Source: Selaginella moellendorffii
Lineage: Eukaryota > Streptophyta > Lycopodiopsida > Selaginellales > Selaginellaceae
Reading direction: 5' to 3'
NCBI RefSeq assembly: GCF_000143415.4
Contig: NW_003314285.1
Coordinates: forward strand, 1 to 64,000
Length of the DNA stretch: 64,000 nucleotides
Shown here: positions 45,342-56,989 of the stretch, piece after piece
Layout: each line of letters opens with the position of its first letter
Position numbering within the stretch: the stretch's first letter is position 1
The notes under the pieces: model-generated
What the model saw: only the letters and a program-made list of their open reading frames with translations
What the model was told of the DNA's origin: nothing
Databases searched by the model: none
Translations under genes and position numbers: made by a program

Positions 45342-48300
45342 TCACTGCAGTGGAGCGTACACCGAGTAGCAATCCGGAGGAACCAAGACGTGATGGTGGA
45401 GAGGATATCGGCCCTGCGCAGCCGACACCTCCGGCCCAGCTCCGCCAGAGTAGCTCACGCTGCTGACGCTCATCGAGCGAGAGATCGGCCAAAAGCGACC
45501 ATTCGCATCGCTCTGGAGAGAAGCCAGCGGCGTGTGTGCGTAGCTTCCCATCATCTGTGCGCTTTCCATCCTGCGCTGCTGCTGCTGTTGCTGCTGGTGA
45601 TGCTGCTGCTGTTGGTGTTGCTGCTGCTGTTGGTGTTGCTGCTGCTGTTGGTGTTGCTGCTGCTTGGCACTGCTTCCATCGCCAGGCAAGCTGTAGTCTC
45701 CGCCTCTCCCACCGGGATGATGCAGGATCGCGCTCAGCGTCCTTCCCAAGTTCTTGTCCTCGTCCAGGAGATCGTTGATGATGTCCAGGTGCGGGAAATC
45801 CTCCGAGAGGCTGCTGAAGAATGGCGGCGGGGGCGGAGGCTGCCTCGCGGGTGACAGCATCTCCGCGCCTGATGGACTGCCTTGGTTGTCGGAGCTCTGG
45901 TCTTCGGAGTGCCCGGCGTCGTCGCTCGAACTTTGCTGCTGCTGCGGCGGGTGGTGCTCGCTGTGGAGGACTTCCTGTGTTACCGTCCCAAATGTTATCG
46001 CTATCGAGTCATCCTGCCCGTTTTGCTGCTGCTGCTGCTGCTGCTGTTGCTGGCTGCCACCACCTTTGTGAGGAGGTTTATCGTTGCTACTTGCATCTGG
46101 CATCGTTGCCACTTGGACCTCTTCCGCTCTTCCAGACTGCTCGTAAACAGGAGGTAGCTTCGACGCACTACCGCTCGTCGTCGACGTTGTTGTTGTTATT
46201 ACTGTTGCCGAGGACGACGAGGCAGCGGCGGCGGCAGCAGCAGCGTAAGGCCGAGCAAACCCGCCATTGCTCACCAAGCCGCTACTCTGCGCGCTGTGTC
46301 CTCCAATATCGGCTCCTGGGCTGTGCAGCCTCCCCACAGCAGCATTTCTGTACGACACTGGTAGACCAGCCTGCTTCGGGGTGTCGATGATACCGGACGC
46401 TTCACCACCACCGCTCAGCCTGCCAGCGGCACTCATTGAGCGAGAGAGAGGCGGCGGAATCGGCTGCAAAGGAAACGGCATGGAGTGCCGAGGTCCATTT
46501 GCAATCATTGGCGCAGTCCCTGGTCTCGAAAAAGCTGGCATTGCGGACGCCGTCATACCAGGCCGTGGATCGTCGTCGGACTTGTGCTTCATAGCGTTGG
46601 AAGAGTCACTCCTGCCTTTTGAGTGATGCCCGTTCTCAGTAGCATGATAAGAACCATTTGTAGTCGCCCTGCTCGACTTTAACTGTCGATTGTCACCTTT
46701 CGGTAGTCTTCCCTTCGGCACTGAATCCCCATCAGGCGGCATGCTATCGCTTCTGTTGCTGGAGGCCTCGGAACTAAATCTACAATCTGGAACATCCCCC
46801 GATCGATTCCTGTGGCTTCTTGTTTGATCACCTGCTTTGTGCTGGGCGTAGCTAAGCTGTTCGTGAAGCAAAACAACTTCGTCCTCCTGCAAACGCCAAA
46901 GCTTTAACGCTAAACGCTCTAGAAAAAAATTTACCTTTTCTTGTAGACGTTTTTCAAGCCAACGCACTCTTTCCTTGAGAGAAAGAATAACAGCCTCCGA
47001 ATCTATACCTCCTGGACTGCAACTACTGCTCGTCTCGCCAGTGCTTCGAGCGTCTGCAGTTCGGAGAACTGCATCGCCTTCAAGAAGCCTACCATCGCTG
47101 TCAAAACCATCAACAGCAGCCCTGCTCCTGCCCCTGTCACCGCATTGTGTAAACAGCTGAAACGAGGAAGTACGAACAAGTACCTTAGGAAACCGTGTTC
47201 GGAGATGTGCGTCCTTGAACCGAACAAATTGCTACTCGGCGGTCTCACCGATGGTAGAGAGTCCGACGAGCAAGTGGAGGAGCTGTCGTCCAAAGCCGAG
47301 GGTACTCTTTTACTCTGCCCGCTGGCTTCGTCAGTTAAAGAACCACTGAAACTTGCTTCCATTTCCTGGTTCACGAATGATGCGTCTCGTTCCCATGTCG
47401 CATGTTCTAAATCATCCGCTGTTCCAAAGGTTCCCACAATGCTATCCAGACCACTATCACCTTCCTCATCTACAGTCTCGCCCATCAAAATCGACGAGAG
47501 GTCGACATCCGTTAGCAGAATTTTCTTCGTGACAAGCCTACTGCTTGTTAGATCTTGCTCCAGGCGCTTTTCAGAAGGATCTTTGTCTTTTCCTTTACGA
47601 TCTTTCCTTCTTTGTTTAGCCTGTAAGAACAAAGAAGGATAAAGTTATATAGATTAGAGTAGAGTTTACCTGTTTCTTCTTAGTACGTTTCTCCCGTTCA
47701 GCTGCCTCGCGCTTTGCTTTAAGCTCATTTTCAGCCTGACCGGCAGCTTCTTCTTCACGAATAAGCTCTTCTTGACGTTTTAACGCCACAGCTTCTCTGT
47801 ACGCCACTTCTATCCGATTGCTGCGACGGAATGACCAACGTTACATTGAAAGTATAATAAAAAGAGAAATACCTGAATAAATGAGCTAGCACGAACATTT
47901 CGACAGTCCGCCTGCCAAGCTCTGTAAGCCTCCGTTCGTCACGTTCAACGAACTCCTTCCCAAATTCATCTCCAGACGCTCCATCCTGATAAAAGCATAA
48001 AATGGTGAAGTTCAATCGAATACCATATTGTCTATACCTTCGTCCGGTTTTGAGGCCCCTTATCATCTTTGTAGGAAGGCAATGGCTCTAGTACGACCCG
48101 CTCCAAGAGCGAAAGTATATCGCCAGCAAGTACAAAAAAATCCTTCTCCATCCAGACAACAGGTGTAAATGAATCATATCCTGCGTCTAATTTATGGTTC
48201 TTGTTCTTTTTCTGACGATCCAAAGCCTTACAGCCACTGTATAATGCATCCATGACCAGCGTTGAAGTGACCTCCTTCTCGTTGAAAAAGCGCTTAACCA

Positions 48301-49615
48301 CGGCCTTGAAGATAATATCTGTCTTTTCTCTAGCAAGCCGTCGGCGTGCATTGTCTTCGACAGCCGACCAGAAAGCTCGGAAACTGGCAAGCACAGTAAG
48401 GAGTTACTAAGCAGATATATGGTTACTTCCGCCATACCTTGACCAGCAAAGAGTATCCTCTATTACTTTACCAAGTTTCTCTCTCTTCTCTTCCACAAAG
48501 CGTCGGCAAATACCCTCAACGTTTGTTATGTACACGCGGACCAGCTCTCGCCTATACTGACAATCGAGACAGCGGAAAGGCTGAAGAGGATTCTCCCTGT
48601 CAAAATTCCAACAAACAATAAGATACTAGGATCTTTTAGACAGCCAAACCTGATAACTTGCACTTGGGCCTTGATAACCAACGTATCGCCGACCGTGAAA
48701 CCATCCGCAACTTTAGAAAGTTCCATAAATTTCTTCCAACCCCAGTCATGCTCCTTCTTGCAGAAACGATGTAAAGTATCTGCTTGTACAAAGTACACTT
48801 AGCGCCTATTCTACATAGATAAAAGTTTGCAGCACCTGAATACTTAGACTTCTTTGGATCTTTGTTGACCACGGCTATAGTAAACTGCGCAAAATGACTC
48901 CATCCTTCAGAAAACACAAGACGAAGACAAGGTATGACAACCGTTAAAACTCAAAAGAGAAATCGAGTCTACTACCTGGTAGAAGCTTGTCATAATCTGC
49001 AACACACAGGAAAAGCGAAAGGTGATTGCAAACATCACATCCCTGAGGATACACTAAAATATACCTGAGAAGAAACGCTGAAGCCGTTAGAACAGCTTAA
49101 AGAGACAGGAGGAGAATGTTAGACGTGTTTGCTCACCACTTGTAGCCTCCGACTTCGAACACATTGCTCCGAAGTTCCCTCTTGCTTATCTCGGAGAAAT
49201 TCTCGATCTTCCAGGTGAATTTTCCGTAAAGGTCCGAGGGCTTGGGTCCTGTAAAACAACAAAGAAAAAATGAACAAGAAAAAAGAAAGAAAAAATCCCA
49301 CGACGAAGATGAAGAAATGATAAGAAAATGCGCTACCAGCACAATGAGGAATTCCAATCATCGGCCACACACAAACCCTATTGCAGGAATCGAGCAGTCA
49401 CCTGGCAGCGTGGAGAGCGCCGACGATTTATCCTCGTCGGAATCACAATAGCCTGGAGATGTGGATGGAACTGACGGCTCCAACTGCTCGCGCGACCTCC
49501 ATTCCGCGACAGCATCCGCGAGATGGAACCTGTTACCTCCGGACGACGCCGCTGGAGCAGCGCACGCCAATGCCGCATCGTCCCCGCTCGCATTGCCCTG
49601 CCCTGCGCACGCCAT
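45342..49615 (-). CDS. MATH/TRAF-domain protein of the MUSE13/MUSE14 (TRAF1a/b) type
   Basis: Twelve exons (minus): 49615-49402, 49248-49137, 49064-48976, 48904-48836, 48779-48650, 48596-48438, 48383-48038, 47985-47873, 47820-47670, 47620-47184, 47133-46935, 46886-45342; all phases agree; 1187 residues. In Arabidopsis these adaptors act in NLR immune-receptor turnover and autophagy. The MATH domain follows residue 75 (KFTWKIENFSEISKRELRSN, VFEVGGYKW, HFAQFTIAVVNKDPKKSK). Next come the conserved FRCLDCQYRRELVRVY and GRRTVEMFVLAHLFSNRIEVA segments, a charged coiled coil (KRQEELIREEEA), a second coiled coil (LKERVRWLEKRLQEK) and a long low-complexity tail with three Gln/His-Gln tracts, then FPHLDIINDLLDE. 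A start at 49732 is possible but adds a non-family segment. Confidence 0.93.
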
Positions 49616-49745
49616 GCCGGGCAACGCAGAAATAACCCTAGCGCTGGGCGGATTAGGGCAAACGCAAATAATCCCCTTAAGCCTATACTTTCTGGTTTTA
49701 GGGCAAAATAGAATTAGGGTTCTTGGATCCATATGGCCGTAGCAG
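49616..49745. promoter_or_regulatory. Short divergent promoter between TRAF and PPR genes
   Basis: Only 130 bp separates the head-to-head start codons, so both leaders and core promoters must overlap here or inside the genes. The sequence contains three telo-box-like aaccctag/ctaaccct-type words (ataaccctagcgc; tagggcaaac; attagggttcttgg), which are frequent in promoters of plant translation and organelle genes. Confidence 0.5.
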
Positions 49746-51737
49746 ATGAAAATTGGTGTGCGCCGCCGATCTTACCACTCCACCGCCGCTCTGCAGGGCT
49801 TCCGCCGGCTGATCCGCCCCCCCATTGACATCTCCAAGGTCGTCTCCTCCAGGGACTCGCCCCTCTCGTTTGTCTCCACGAATTGGCAGCGCGAGGGCGA
49901 CGAGAATCACAGCCGATGGGTCAGCCGCGACGATGGCAGCATCGTCAAGCTCCAATCCCTCGCCAGGAGGGACATCGATCTCCTGGACGACGCCGACACG
50001 CAGGATCCCAGCGTCTACATCGCTCTCTTGAGGGAATGCGGGTGCTCGCGCGCCCTCGCAGATGGGAAGAAGGTCCACGCCCATCTGTCCAGGGGCGGCC
50101 TCCACAGGGATCCGTACGTGGCCAATTTTTTGATCCAGATGTACGGCAGGTGCGAGAGCATGCGCGACGCCGAGGATGTGCTTCGATCGTTGCCCTGTCC
50201 AAACGTTATCTCCTGGAACATCATGATCACAGCATATGCCCGGAATGGGCATCTTGCAAAAGCAAAGAACACATTCGATGCTATGCTTGATCGGACGGTC
50301 GTTTCGTGGAATAGTATGATCACTGCGTATGCCCAAGACGGGCATGCTGGGGAATCTAAGAGGATTTTCGAAAGAATGCCTTTCTGGGCTGAAGTGTCGT
50401 GGACTACTGTCATGACAGCATATGCCCAAGATGGGGATTTGCTAGAAGCGATGAGTTTCTTTCAGCGAATGCCACACAGGGATGTGGTCGCCTGGACGAC
50501 CATGATACGAGCTCATGCTCTTAAGGGCCTTTACAGGGATGCGCTGGTTTTGTTTCGGAGGATGAACAGCGAGGGACTCAGACCGGACAAAGTTACGCTG
50601 CTCACGATTCTTGAGTCGTGTGACAGTCGGCTGGATGGAGCGGGGATTCACGCTTGCATCGCCGAGCTTGGGTTACAAACCGATGTAGCGGTAGGGACAG
50701 CGCTCATCAACATGTATGGGAGGTGTGGGTGCTTAGAGACTGCTCGGAGTATATTTGTGAAGATCGAAGAGAAGGATGTGGTGGCCTGGACCGCGATGCT
50801 CAATGCTTACGCTGATAACGGGCACTTGAGGATCGCGGAGCTTATGCTGGAGAGGATGCCGCTCAAGAACTCGGTGTCTTTCAACGTGGTGATCACTGCT
50901 TTTGCTCGAAACGGCTACTTGTCCGAGGCCAGGGAGATATTTGACAGGGTGACGGACAGGGACGCTGTGACTTGGACGACTTTGATCACGGCGTATGCTC
51001 AGCAGGGCCAGTGTAAGAAATCTCTCGAGCTCTTTCGGCTGATGGTGGTGGAGGGAGAACTTATGGATAGAATCACGCTGGTGTCGATGCTCCACGTCTG
51101 TGCGGTTCTAGCGGTTTCGAGTGTTGGAGTGGCGATTCATGACTTTGTAGTCGGTGCAAAGATGGCGATCGATGCTACTCTCGGCACTGCTCTCATGAAC
51201 ATGTATGGAAAGTGTGGAAGCATTGAGCGAGCTCGCAGCCAGTTCGATTCAACCCAGCAGAAAGACATCGTTTTCTGGAACTCCATGATCGCGCTCTACG
51301 GTCAGAATGGTCACGGGAGAGAAGCTCTAGACCTTTTCAGAGACATGGTTCACGATGGCATGGAGTGTAGCGACACAACATTAGGGAGTGTTCTCTCCGC
51401 GTGCAGCCACTCCGGCCTACAGAGACAGGGCCGAGATTTTTTCCTGGCAGTGGAGCAAGACTATGGAGTTTCTCCCACGATCGAGCACTACATTTGCATC
51501 ATCGATCTTCTGGCGAGAGGTGGACGAGCGTCGGCTGCTCGCGAGCTGATTGACAGCATGCCCTTTGAGCCTCATGCTGCGGCTTGGACGACGTTTCTAG
51601 CCGCCTGTAAAGCTCAAGGCAAAGCCGGGGAAGCAGCAGTAAAGACCTCAGTGGAAGAGCTCTCCAGCAAAGTTGGAGACGTTTTTCTTCTCGTTGGCGA
51701 TTCCAGTACAAGTGCTGCTGCCGTCGCTGCTGGATGA
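49746..51737 (+). CDS. PLS-class PPR protein
   Basis: Intronless, 663 residues from ATG at 49746. The N-terminus is Arg/Ser-rich with few acidic residues (MKIGVRRRSYHSTAALQGFR), fitting a mitochondrial targeting sequence. PPR motifs begin with an L motif (YIALLRECGCSRALADGKKVH). Short S-type motifs (VISWNIMITAYARNGHLAKA and similar) then alternate with full P and L motifs. It ends in S2 and E1-like sequence (AAAWTTFLAACKAQGKAGEA) and a Ser/Ala-rich tail. No DYW domain. The C-terminus is convergent with the next PPR gene, 48 bp apart. RNA target unknown. Confidence 0.9.
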   Translation: MKIGVRRRSYHSTAALQGFRRLIRPPIDISKVVSSRDSPLSFVSTNWQREGDENHSRWVSRDDGSIVKLQSLARRDIDLLDDADTQDPSVYIALLRECGCSRALADGKKVHAHLSRGGLHRDPYVANFLIQMYGRCESMRDAEDVLRSLPCPNVISWNIMITAYARNGHLAKAKNTFDAMLDRTVVSWNSMITAYAQDGHAGESKRIFERMPFWAEVSWTTVMTAYAQDGDLLEAMSFFQRMPHRDVVAWTTMIRAHALKGLYRDALVLFRRMNSEGLRPDKVTLLTILESCDSRLDGAGIHACIAELGLQTDVAVGTALINMYGRCGCLETARSIFVKIEEKDVVAWTAMLNAYADNGHLRIAELMLERMPLKNSVSFNVVITAFARNGYLSEAREIFDRVTDRDAVTWTTLITAYAQQGQCKKSLELFRLMVVEGELMDRITLVSMLHVCAVLAVSSVGVAIHDFVVGAKMAIDATLGTALMNMYGKCGSIERARSQFDSTQQKDIVFWNSMIALYGQNGHGREALDLFRDMVHDGMECSDTTLGSVLSACSHSGLQRQGRDFFLAVEQDYGVSPTIEHYICIIDLLARGGRASAARELIDSMPFEPHAAAWTTFLAACKAQGKAGEAAVKTSVEELSSKVGDVFLLVGDSSTSAAAVAAG

Positions 51738-51785
51738 TTCTCGAAAGCGGGGAAGAAACCACCGTTTGAGTTTTGAAACTCTCAA

Positions 51786-54392
51786 CTATCCAGCAAACGC
51801 GAGTTCTACGTCGTCTTCTACTTCTACTGCTGGACGACGAGTTTGATCACGCAGCTTGTAGATCGAAGACAGTAGCGCATATGGTGCCGAGTTCTCGGGA
51901 TCCAACTTGAACGCTTGATGTGCCGCTCGTCCTCCCCTCTCGGGGTCCTTGTGCTCTCGACACGCTCCCAGCAATGACGTCCACACCAGCGCCTCGGGCT
52001 CAAACGGCATGCCAAGTATCAAGTCCTCTGCGTCTCTCAGCCTGCCTGCCCGGGAGAGAATATCAACCATGCAGACGTAGTGATCCACTGCGGGCTCAAG
52101 GCCAAAGTCTCCAGCCATGGACACGAAGCAACTCCAGCCATCTCCCGTCAAGCCGGCGTGGCTGGAAGCCGCGAGAACATTGACGAAAGTGCTCGAGTTT
52201 GGCTTGAGGCCGTCGAGAACCATGAGATGGAACTGCCCGAGAACGCTCGTCGCCAATCCATTCTGGCTGTAGGAGCTGAGGAGAGCGTTCCACGGCTCGA
52301 CGTACTGCCGCAGCATCGCATCAAAGAAGGATTTTGCGTGCTGGATGCTCCCACACCTTCCATACATGCTGACGATGGCGGTGCTGAGGACCGAGTCGGC
52401 TCTAAGCCCGGTGCTCATGATCTCGGCGTGGACCATCTTGGCCTTGAATTTGCTCGCGAGCAAGCAGCAAACTTCGCAAACGTGGAGGAAAGTCACTCGG
52501 TTCGGCCGCACTCCATCCAAGTCCATCTCTTGGAAGAACTTGAAAGCTTCCGCTGGGCAGCCGGCTTGCAAGTAGGCCTTGATCATCCCCGTCCAAGTCA
52601 CTACGTCCTTCCGCTGCGTCACTCGATCGAACAGAGACTGCGCGTCGAAGATCGATCCACACTGGGCGTAGGCGGTGATCATCGCGTTCCAGCAAGCCAG
52701 CGACGGTCTCGCCAGTCCATCAAACATCTTCTTTGCTTCGTCAAGGAAGCCATTCTGCGCGAGTGCCGCGAGCATCGCGTTCGTGGCCACCATGTCCGGA
52801 TCGACCATCCTCTCGAACAGCGATTTCGCTTCAGGAACGCTGCCACACTTTCCATAGAGGTTGACGAGAGTGCTGGGGATGAGCATACCGGACTGGCACT
52901 TACAGTCGAGCACGCACTGGTGGAGGATCCTGGCCAGCGTCAAGTCGCCCAAGTTGGAGCAAGCCTCGAGAGCTGCGAGAAAGGTGGTGCGGTTGGGACG
53001 AACGCCCTCCATGTCCATGACTCGAAACAGCTGAATCGCCTCGCCGTGCTGCCAGTTTTGAGTGTGCGCGTTGATAAGCGCGGTCCAGGCAACCACGTCT
53101 CGATCGGTCATGGTGTCAAAGAGAGATTTTGCGTCGTGGAGATAGCCGTTTCGAGCGTAGCCCACGATGATGGCAGTCATGGAAACTCGGTTCCTTTGCG
53201 GCATTCGAGAGTAGCAAGCCAGAGCTTCATGGAGATGGCCGTTCTCGGAGTAAGCCGTCACCATTGCCGTCCAAGAGACGACGTTCCACTGGGGCATGAG
53301 ATGGAAGATCTCGCGAGCTTTGGCGATGTCAGCGTTGTGTCCGCCAAAGGCTGTGATCAGAGCCGTCCAAGCAACCACGTCCCGAGAGACCATGCTGTGG
53401 AAGAGGTGCATCACTTGCTCCAAGTCCCCCCACTTTCCGTGCATTGTGAGGAGTGCCGTGGCCATGGCGGTGTCGTCCTCGAGCCGGAGCTCGGTGAGCT
53501 TGGAGTGGATGTTCCTTCCGAGCTTCTCCAGCGAGAATTGCGAGCACGGGTCGAGCATGTTGAGGAAAGTCGATCGCTCGGGACGGATGCCTTCCAGATC
53601 CATCCTCTGGAAGCACGCGCAAGCCTCGGTGATCCTGTCCAGCTTCAAGTATCCACAGATTAGAGTGTTCCACAGACCAACATCGCCATGAGAGGCCGTC
53701 TCCTCGAAGAGTTGTCGCGCTTCTTCAATATGCCCGTTTGCGGCAAATGCTGAAACCATGGCTGTTCTTGCGGCTACGTTTTTATCCGGCATTCGATCGT
53801 AGAAAGACTTTGCTTCGTTCAAGATGCCTACTTTTCCGTATCCTTGAATCAGTGCTGTCCAGTTTGCTGTGCTTGGGTCGCTAAGCATCTCAAACAATCT
53901 CCTCGCCTCGTGAAGATGCCCTGCATTGGCATACGCTGTAATCATCAAGTTCCAGGTCACTTGATCCTTTACTTCCATAGAATCAAACAATCGTTTAGCT
54001 TCGTCCATATTGCCACCTTTTACGTATGCTGTGATTATGGTATTCCACGAAGAAACACACTTATCTGGAGTACGATTAAACATCTCTCTCGCTTTCTCCA
54101 AGTACCCATTGCGGGCATATGCAGTGACTATGATATTCCACGAGAGCGATGTTTTGTCATCAATCTTTGTAAACACCTCTCTTGCCTCATGTATACAGTT
54201 GTGCTTTGCGTACATCTGCAGCAGCAAGTTTCCACATTCCTGGCCTCGATCGAGGCCACCCTCTGCCAATGCCGAGTGGATGGTCCTCCCCTCTGCCAAG
54301 TTTCTCGTTCTAGCACATCTCCGCAAGATCTCCACATAGTTGCTGGAAACATCGGCGCAAAGACCCCGAAAGGAAGACAAAGTGAACACCAT
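51786..54392 (-). CDS. PLS-class PPR protein, 868 residues
   Basis: Intronless. The frame is open to 54437, but only from a TTG; the first ATG is at 54392 (MVFTLSSFRGLCADVSSNYVE). The first motif (ILRRCARTRNLAEGRTIHSA) is an L motif. It is followed by S-type motifs (LSWNIIVTAYARNGYLEKARE and similar), several P-L-S blocks and an end with E1/E2-like sequence (ALVWTSLLGACREHKDPERG...NSAPYALLSSIYK). No DYW domain. This is the most complete E region of the four PPR genes here. Its promoter faces the right-hand repeat block, within about 300 bp of it. Confidence 0.9.
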   Translation of the reverse strand: MVFTLSSFRGLCADVSSNYVEILRRCARTRNLAEGRTIHSALAEGGLDRGQECGNLLLQMYAKHNCIHEAREVFTKIDDKTSLSWNIIVTAYARNGYLEKAREMFNRTPDKCVSSWNTIITAYVKGGNMDEAKRLFDSMEVKDQVTWNLMITAYANAGHLHEARRLFEMLSDPSTANWTALIQGYGKVGILNEAKSFYDRMPDKNVAARTAMVSAFAANGHIEEARQLFEETASHGDVGLWNTLICGYLKLDRITEACACFQRMDLEGIRPERSTFLNMLDPCSQFSLEKLGRNIHSKLTELRLEDDTAMATALLTMHGKWGDLEQVMHLFHSMVSRDVVAWTALITAFGGHNADIAKAREIFHLMPQWNVVSWTAMVTAYSENGHLHEALACYSRMPQRNRVSMTAIIVGYARNGYLHDAKSLFDTMTDRDVVAWTALINAHTQNWQHGEAIQLFRVMDMEGVRPNRTTFLAALEACSNLGDLTLARILHQCVLDCKCQSGMLIPSTLVNLYGKCGSVPEAKSLFERMVDPDMVATNAMLAALAQNGFLDEAKKMFDGLARPSLACWNAMITAYAQCGSIFDAQSLFDRVTQRKDVVTWTGMIKAYLQAGCPAEAFKFFQEMDLDGVRPNRVTFLHVCEVCCLLASKFKAKMVHAEIMSTGLRADSVLSTAIVSMYGRCGSIQHAKSFFDAMLRQYVEPWNALLSSYSQNGLATSVLGQFHLMVLDGLKPNSSTFVNVLAASSHAGLTGDGWSCFVSMAGDFGLEPAVDHYVCMVDILSRAGRLRDAEDLILGMPFEPEALVWTSLLGACREHKDPERGGRAAHQAFKLDPENSAPYALLSSIYKLRDQTRRPAVEVEDDVELAFAG

Positions 54393-55079
54393 CAAACATC
54401 CATAGCTCGCTCTCTTTCTTTCATAATAGACAATCAAACCAATACTATCGAGATCATCATCGTTGTGGAGCTTTCAAGCGCTCGTTCTCGCCGCCCCACT
54501 CGGCTCAGACAACGAGCTCCTCGGCCTCGTCCGCTCGACCAGATCCTCCCAGCAGATCAACTAAGCACCACAAATGACTTGGAGCGATCGTTGGGAGGAG
54601 CTCCCTCCAACATAACCTCAAAGAGCTCAGTTTTGCAAATAGTTTGTCTTCTGTATATACAAGAGTAGCAAGACATTCATTCATTTTTTACATCCATTGC
54701 TTTTATTTTCTTAAACTAGAAATCATTGTGTAAATTTCAGTTCCATAATAGCAAGCTAGTAGGGTTTAGGCTTTGGGTTAAGGTTTGTATGTATGATGTT
54801 TTATAGCATATGAGCTGAATTTTGAACACATTTTAGATGCCATATGTTAAGCTTGCCATTGCCATATATTCTTTGATGAATAATAAAAAGTGTTTTGCAA
54901 GTGAGTGGTTTCACAACTAATGAAGAAATTCTTGTATAAATAAGTGCTAAAGTGAGGGAAAGCTACAAAATAAGGGATCTTGAAGAATCTCTTTAATTGA
55001 ATCACCAGCATAGAGATTCAATGCCTTATCAACATATCTGTTCTAGATTAGGGATCTTGAGCACACAATGGAGTTTTCA

Positions 55080-55660
55080 TATGCAACCATCTCTCATCCA
55101 GCTCTCACACCCACCATTACTAATGTAAAAGTCTTTGCAGTGATTGAGAAAGCCTTGATAGAGCTTGTAGGGTACAAGAAGATTATTTAGCAGTAGCAGC
55201 AAATGTAGGAAAATATGCTCAAAGAGCTCTGCATTTGTCAATTACAACAAGTCAAGAAGCCATAACATGCTCCATACTCTTGGTATTGCTTCCATTGTGA
55301 TGTCATGATTCATAACACGGAGAAGTGCTAGAAGTTTCATTTAGAACTACAACCATCACGTTCTCAACATATTCAGGAGCAACTATTCACTAATAATAAT
55401 GTTGCAACACAAGGGAAGGATCGCTACCAACAACAACTTGAGTAGCAAGCAATCAAGGTTACACCCTTGTCGTCTTCTAGCAAAGGGAAGGCTCCAATGG
55501 GATAAGTCAATGCCATTAGAATTGTTGAGGAGGAGTTCACAGTGACAATAGCCACAAGAGCACAAAAGAAAAAAGCAATTGTTCAAAAGGAAATTGATCA
55601 CAATCTAGCTTTTTCAGCAATCATTAATCCAACACCCAAAGTGGTATAGAAGCTCCTAAT
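55080..55660 (+). mobile_element. Retrotransposon gag zinc-knuckle relic
   Basis: Frames interrupted by stops contain a perfect CCHC zinc knuckle, C-X2-C-X4-H-X4-C, at 55287-55328 (WYCFHCDVMIHNTEKC). Further on is ATRAQKKK (about 55553-55577), a segment like that seen near the gag-protease junction of Ty3/gypsy elements. No reverse transcriptase or LTR could be tied to it. Confidence 0.55.
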
Positions 55661-56989
55661 CTCATTTCTCCTACTTAGATATCCTTCACCTTCCTCTGGC
55701 AATTCCAAAGTCTTTGAGAGCACACTCTAGCAATTGATGGAGACACTTATCATCTTTTTGCTACATGAGCTTTTGTGCACAATTCTTGGCATTAGACAGT
55801 GTCTTGAGGACTTTGTGAGGCCTATTGAAACCATAGCCCCTCTCCAACAAGATGTCCACACTATTGACATTACTTCCTTTTTAGATCCAGATGCATTTTT
55901 TGCATCCATGGACTTGCAATATGATCTCTTTGGATGTGGCTATGTCTTCAAGTCTTTACAATTTTGATCCTGAAGACATTTGCAAACCACACTATCATTC
56001 CTATAGGAATTTGTTGCAATGTTTAAGTCTACATCAATAGGGTGGAATCACTTTTGGACTTTGTGGTTGTAAACTATCAAAAGCTTAACTCCACACCTTT
56101 AAAGGATTTCTTGATCCTTGGATGAGTTTGGGATGATCAAGTTCGAGGCATCAGAAGCTAGCCACTCAGCATGATAGAGATTAGCGACGGTCACTAGACT
56201 TTTTGTCTTTACAATGTCTATGGACACTCTCTATTGGGAAAGCTTTAAAGATAGCCTCTAGAACTGTGTAAGAGCCAATTGATCTCCTTCAAGCCAGAAT
56301 TCTTGATGGGTTTTCCATACTTGCTAATTATTGTCTTTCCCAAGTTGATCAAAGATCCATCACAGCCCAAGTTCGATGTGTTCCAATGCAATGCTATCCT
56401 CACAAAGGCTTCCCCAATCATCCTAGCAAAAACTCAATTTGATCAGATTGATGGCCAACTTCAAGAGTTATTGATCTTTTAAGAGGAGGCTTTTTTGACA
56501 ATGCCATTTCTTTTTGAGCATGGGCCTTATATGGAGGATCTTCCCTCAATCACATCTTGGTCTCAAGGACTTTAGCATGGCACACTAGTAAAACATGTGT
56601 ATTCCACAAAGTCCACCACCTTTGACACAAGAATAGGGATTGCGAGTAAGAACAACCCAACCTCTTTATTTGAGGAATAAGGCATGAGTGATCATGTGGT
56701 CAGTTTGGCCTCTTTATTTGAGGACCAAACTATTCCCACTTTCACAACTTTCCAAATACCATCACTTATCTATCTTTGCATTGTAAGATTCAAATCCCTA
56801 AGCCTTAAAGTGGAGCTGAAAGTGTGCCACATGGCAATACTCAAAGTGAAAGTCTAACAATTGTAATATATTTGGACCAAAAAATTTAACTCAAAAAATT
56901 GAGAACAAAAGTGGAACTCTTAAAGAAGTACTTGAGGAATAAGCACAAGGCAATTGATAGGCAAGTCTGTAGGGGCTATGGGAGAGGTC

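Noticed and set aside
45214-45492. Upstream extension of the 42856-45213 PPR frame
   Set aside because: It enters the 3' coding end of the TRAF gene in another frame and adds no PPR or targeting sequence; the internal ATG at 45213 fits better.
45585-45670. Regular repeats resembling a CRISPR array
   Set aside because: Units encode a His-Gln repeat inside a confirmed exon; there are no spacers and the host is a plant.
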